From Heligmosomoides polygyrus polygyrus (taxonomy: Eukaryota; Nematoda; Chromadorea; Rhabditida; Heligmosomidae), in the NCBI GenBank assembly GCA_947396885.1, contig OX377202.1:8184001-8248000 (forward strand): a stretch of 64,000 nucleotides of DNA. Direction: 5' to 3'. A model generated the notes under the pieces. It had not been told where the DNA came from and searched no databases. It saw only the letters and a list, made by a program, of their open reading frames with translations. Shown one piece after another: positions 63,101-64,000 of this stretch (its first letter is position 1; the number at the start of each line of letters is the position of its first letter). The position numbers were made by a program, and so were the translations under genes.

Positions 63101-63783
63101 CTCCAATATTGCTTGTGCCTACTGCGCTGTTATAGAGGTTATCAAGACCTGTGCACGGCGCATTCGAGTCTCGTAGACCGCGAAAGTCTTGATTTAAATT
63201 CATTTGAATAGCTCTGTATAGCCTCTGTAACGACAGATCTAACGAAAAACTAAGGCAAAAATAGAACTACGCTTTCCATTACTTTTTAAATGTCCCAGAA
63301 CCTTTTTGGCCGAGTCATAATTATGGATGCATCTAAACAACACTGCCTTGTTTTCGCGGCAACACCAGCTGCCGCTACTTTTTCATGAGTTCCTCTAACG
63401 GGCGAAGAATAGTGCATCCGCAGTTCGCCTACAGTACCTTCTTCGTTGAAAACGGAAAGTACACGACGTCTCCTATGTAGAAGAACCACCCTCGCAGTTC
63501 CGCTCTTGTTGAGGTCCTCCGCTCTGCTAGCTCGCTTTTAGCCGTACAATTTCGAATAAACGAACCATTAAACAATTTTTGTCAGAGGCCACACATTTTT
63601 TCCAAAAAAGAAAACAAAATAGCCAATAACCAAAAAGAGACTGGTAATTAGTAAATTCCAAGGTTTGTGTGCACTGTATATACCTCGCTTTTTACAACAG
63701 CTGGTTTGATCGCTGGCATCAGCGGCACAGTATGCCCATGTGGTGAGTTGAGAGAGGCACTTCAAGCCGAGCGTCGAGCCGAG
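57167..63783 (-). CDS. DB-module cysteine-rich protein, last three exons (5' end outside window)
   Basis: Exons: 63783-63684 (33 codons plus 1 nt), 59964-59876 (2 nt plus 29 codons) and 57262-57167 (31 codons plus TAA). Joined, they give about 94 residues with ten cysteines arranged as expected for the nematode DB module: TTWAYCAADASDQTSCC, then RGVINECLSFCKGDVPTC, then YQPCTQHMSAIMQCQKEGLG, finishing in DPDWSSSCEWEG. DB modules occur in secreted or surface nematode proteins, and the cysteines presumably form disulphides. The frame opens directly at an acceptor at 63784-63785, so at least one further exon lies right of the window; the signal peptide cannot be judged. The middle exon ends at a GC donor (CAG|GCAAGA). 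The two introns, 2.6 and 3.7 kb, carry two mariners and several SINEs. The gene converges on the coiled-coil gene. Confidence 0.83.
57590..57730 (+). mobile_element. Degenerate SINE family A, head part
   Basis: GGTGCGTGGTAGCAATCAGA, CAAGCAAGCATTCCATCCCT and AAAGCGCTGACTGGTCA match the SINE; tail lost. Confidence 0.55.
58080..59362 (-). mobile_element. Nearly intact mariner, one frameshift
   Basis: 1283 bp with TA on both sides and ends TTAGGTTGTAACGAAATAAA / TTAGGTTATAACGAATTAAA. The transposase starts at 59181 (MQMDKRVIRGIYLYEFKMGT), has the HTH linker WVPHELSEEQRN, catalytic TCDEKWI, LLHDNARPH and SPDLSPTDYHFF with 34 residues between the second and third D (D34D, mariner). It ends SEGFYFD at 58157. 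A single frame change near 58510 splits it into 223 and 118 codons. It lies in the last DB-gene intron. Confidence 0.93.
60249..60362 (+). mobile_element. tRNA-like SINE family B
   Basis: AGCGCCGGTGGTGTAATGGC, GTGCGGGTTCGAGTCCCGCC, TGGCGCTA then ATCGCAGCAAAACATCGTTG. Acceptor and T stems pair well but the anticodon loop is abnormal. Confidence 0.75.
60432..60730 (-). mobile_element. SINE family A with near-perfect target duplication
   Basis: Full-length copy, tail GGTAAAGGATAAAGG at left, head end CACGCGCCC at right. TCTCTATACA (60422) and TCTCTTTACA (60733) flank it with one mismatch. Confidence 0.85.
60910..62084 (-). mobile_element. SINE family A interrupted by a mariner
   Basis: The tail part (AAAGGACGAAG...GGGATGCGCCACGCATTCT) at 60910-60986 and the rest from ACCTCTACGGGATGTC at 61853 to the tRNA head at 62084 belong to one SINE. 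The mariner 60987-61841 divides them. Confidence 0.8.
60987..61841 (+). mobile_element. Deleted mariner, 855 bp, inside a SINE
   Basis: About 80-bp inverted ends starting CCTAAGTTCTGTCGTTTTTT, flanked by TA. The remaining transposase (61190-61740) shows DEAPKYGPKPSMHQEKVMVT, TVWWCATRLIHYSVLKPGET, LLRDNARPHVTMITRQKF and PPYSPDIS, then a frameshift. The N-terminus is deleted. Confidence 0.88.
62159..62465 (-). mobile_element. SINE family A with 13-bp target duplication
   Basis: ACCTGTACACATA flanks it at 62146-62158 and 62466-62478. A GTGGAGGCGATTTGAATGTG segment is duplicated internally (62240, 62269). Confidence 0.9.
62508..62612 (-). mobile_element. tRNA-like repeat
   Basis: Minus strand: GGTGGTCTCATTGGTTATGC and GAGAGTTCGAGTCCCGCCTG resemble A and B boxes. 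Related to SINE family B but with a different head; no good cloverleaf. Confidence 0.55.
62620..62866 (-). mobile_element. Degenerate SINE family A
   Basis: ATCTGAATGCGTATTTGGGC, GGAAGGCTTGCTTGACCTGG and the head complement CTCCGACTGCGCTACACGCC. Confidence 0.7.
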
Positions 63784-63828
63784 CTGGAAAATATTGCTAT
63801 TGTGATTTTATGCTACAGTAGCAGGACT

Positions 63829-64000
63829 CCATAAGGATAAGGATAAAGGTAGGCGTTACTTAATCCCTTTTGGGATGTGCCGCGCATTCTACTTCTACGC
63901 GATATCGTGGAGGCGATTTGGAAGAGTCTTTTGGTCATATAACGACTTGCGGTGGCCAGCCGATGAACAAGTCAGTGCTTTGTCCTTCCTAAACAAGTCT
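63829..64000 (-). mobile_element. SINE family A, cut by the window edge
   Basis: Tail AGGATAAGGATAAAGG, then GCGTTACTTAATCCCTTTTG and GGTGGCCAGCCGATGAACAA; the tRNA head lies beyond 64000. Confidence 0.85.

Noticed and set aside
63286..63489. 67-codon minus-strand frame as a further DB-gene exon
   Set aside because: It lacks the cysteine pattern, and phase already joins exon 63684 to 59964.

Overview
The window reads as gene-containing but repeat-saturated DNA of a nematode (Metazoa, Nematoda). The evidence is: spliced genes with short AG/GT introns of 42-103 bp beside long ones; a DB-module protein, a cysteine-rich family typical of nematodes; orthologues of two Caenorhabditis genes (the acetyl-CoA hydrolase/CoA-transferase acer-1 and the Pumilio-like puf-12/PUM3); RTE and CR1-like LINEs, mariner/Tc1 elements, and many tRNA-derived SINEs and fold-back elements. 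It is not prokaryotic: almost no long open frame is a gene, and most frames of 60-100 codons lie in repeats.

Layout. (1) 867-12631, + strand: nine exons (366 codons) of the acetyl-CoA hydrolase/CoA-transferase gene; its N-terminal exons lie left of the window. Its 6.6-kb first visible intron holds a mariner relic, an RTE-type LINE and a 1.8-kb fold-back transposon with a 9-bp target duplication. (2) 12.9-17.9 kb: intergenic repeats, GC-rich hairpin elements and a dead Tc1-like transposase. (3) 17889-31787, - strand: a complete 18-exon gene of 644 codons for the nucleolar Puf-A/PUM3 protein (puf-12). (4) 34595-35110, - strand: a small three-exon lysine-rich protein upstream of puf-12 in the same direction, separated by a 2.46-kb repeat with a nested LINE. 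Without that insertion the two genes would be about 350 bp apart. (5) 35.8-41.2 kb: mariners, LINE fragments, fold-back repeats and SINEs. (6) 41483-56981, + strand: a complete nine-exon coiled-coil protein (415 aa) that I do not recognise. One intron contains a palindromic element carrying a piece of 28S rRNA; others hold SINEs, two target-site-flanked LINE insertions and nested mariners. (7) 57167-63783, - strand: the last three exons of a DB-module cysteine-rich protein, convergent with the coiled-coil gene (185 bp between stop codons), 5' end right of the window.

The five genes show no shared pathway apart from puf-12 and its lysine-rich neighbour, both of which look nuclear/nucleolar. 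The most unusual material is in the mobile DNA: a palindromic element with captured 28S rDNA (42.1-44.5 kb), a set of fold-back elements that share one 18-bp terminus but have different cores, GC-rich hairpins with a second shared terminus, a fold-back with two tRNA-like heads, and several elements nested inside one another. All gene models come from reading frames, splice-site phase and remembered family sequences; no database search was possible.
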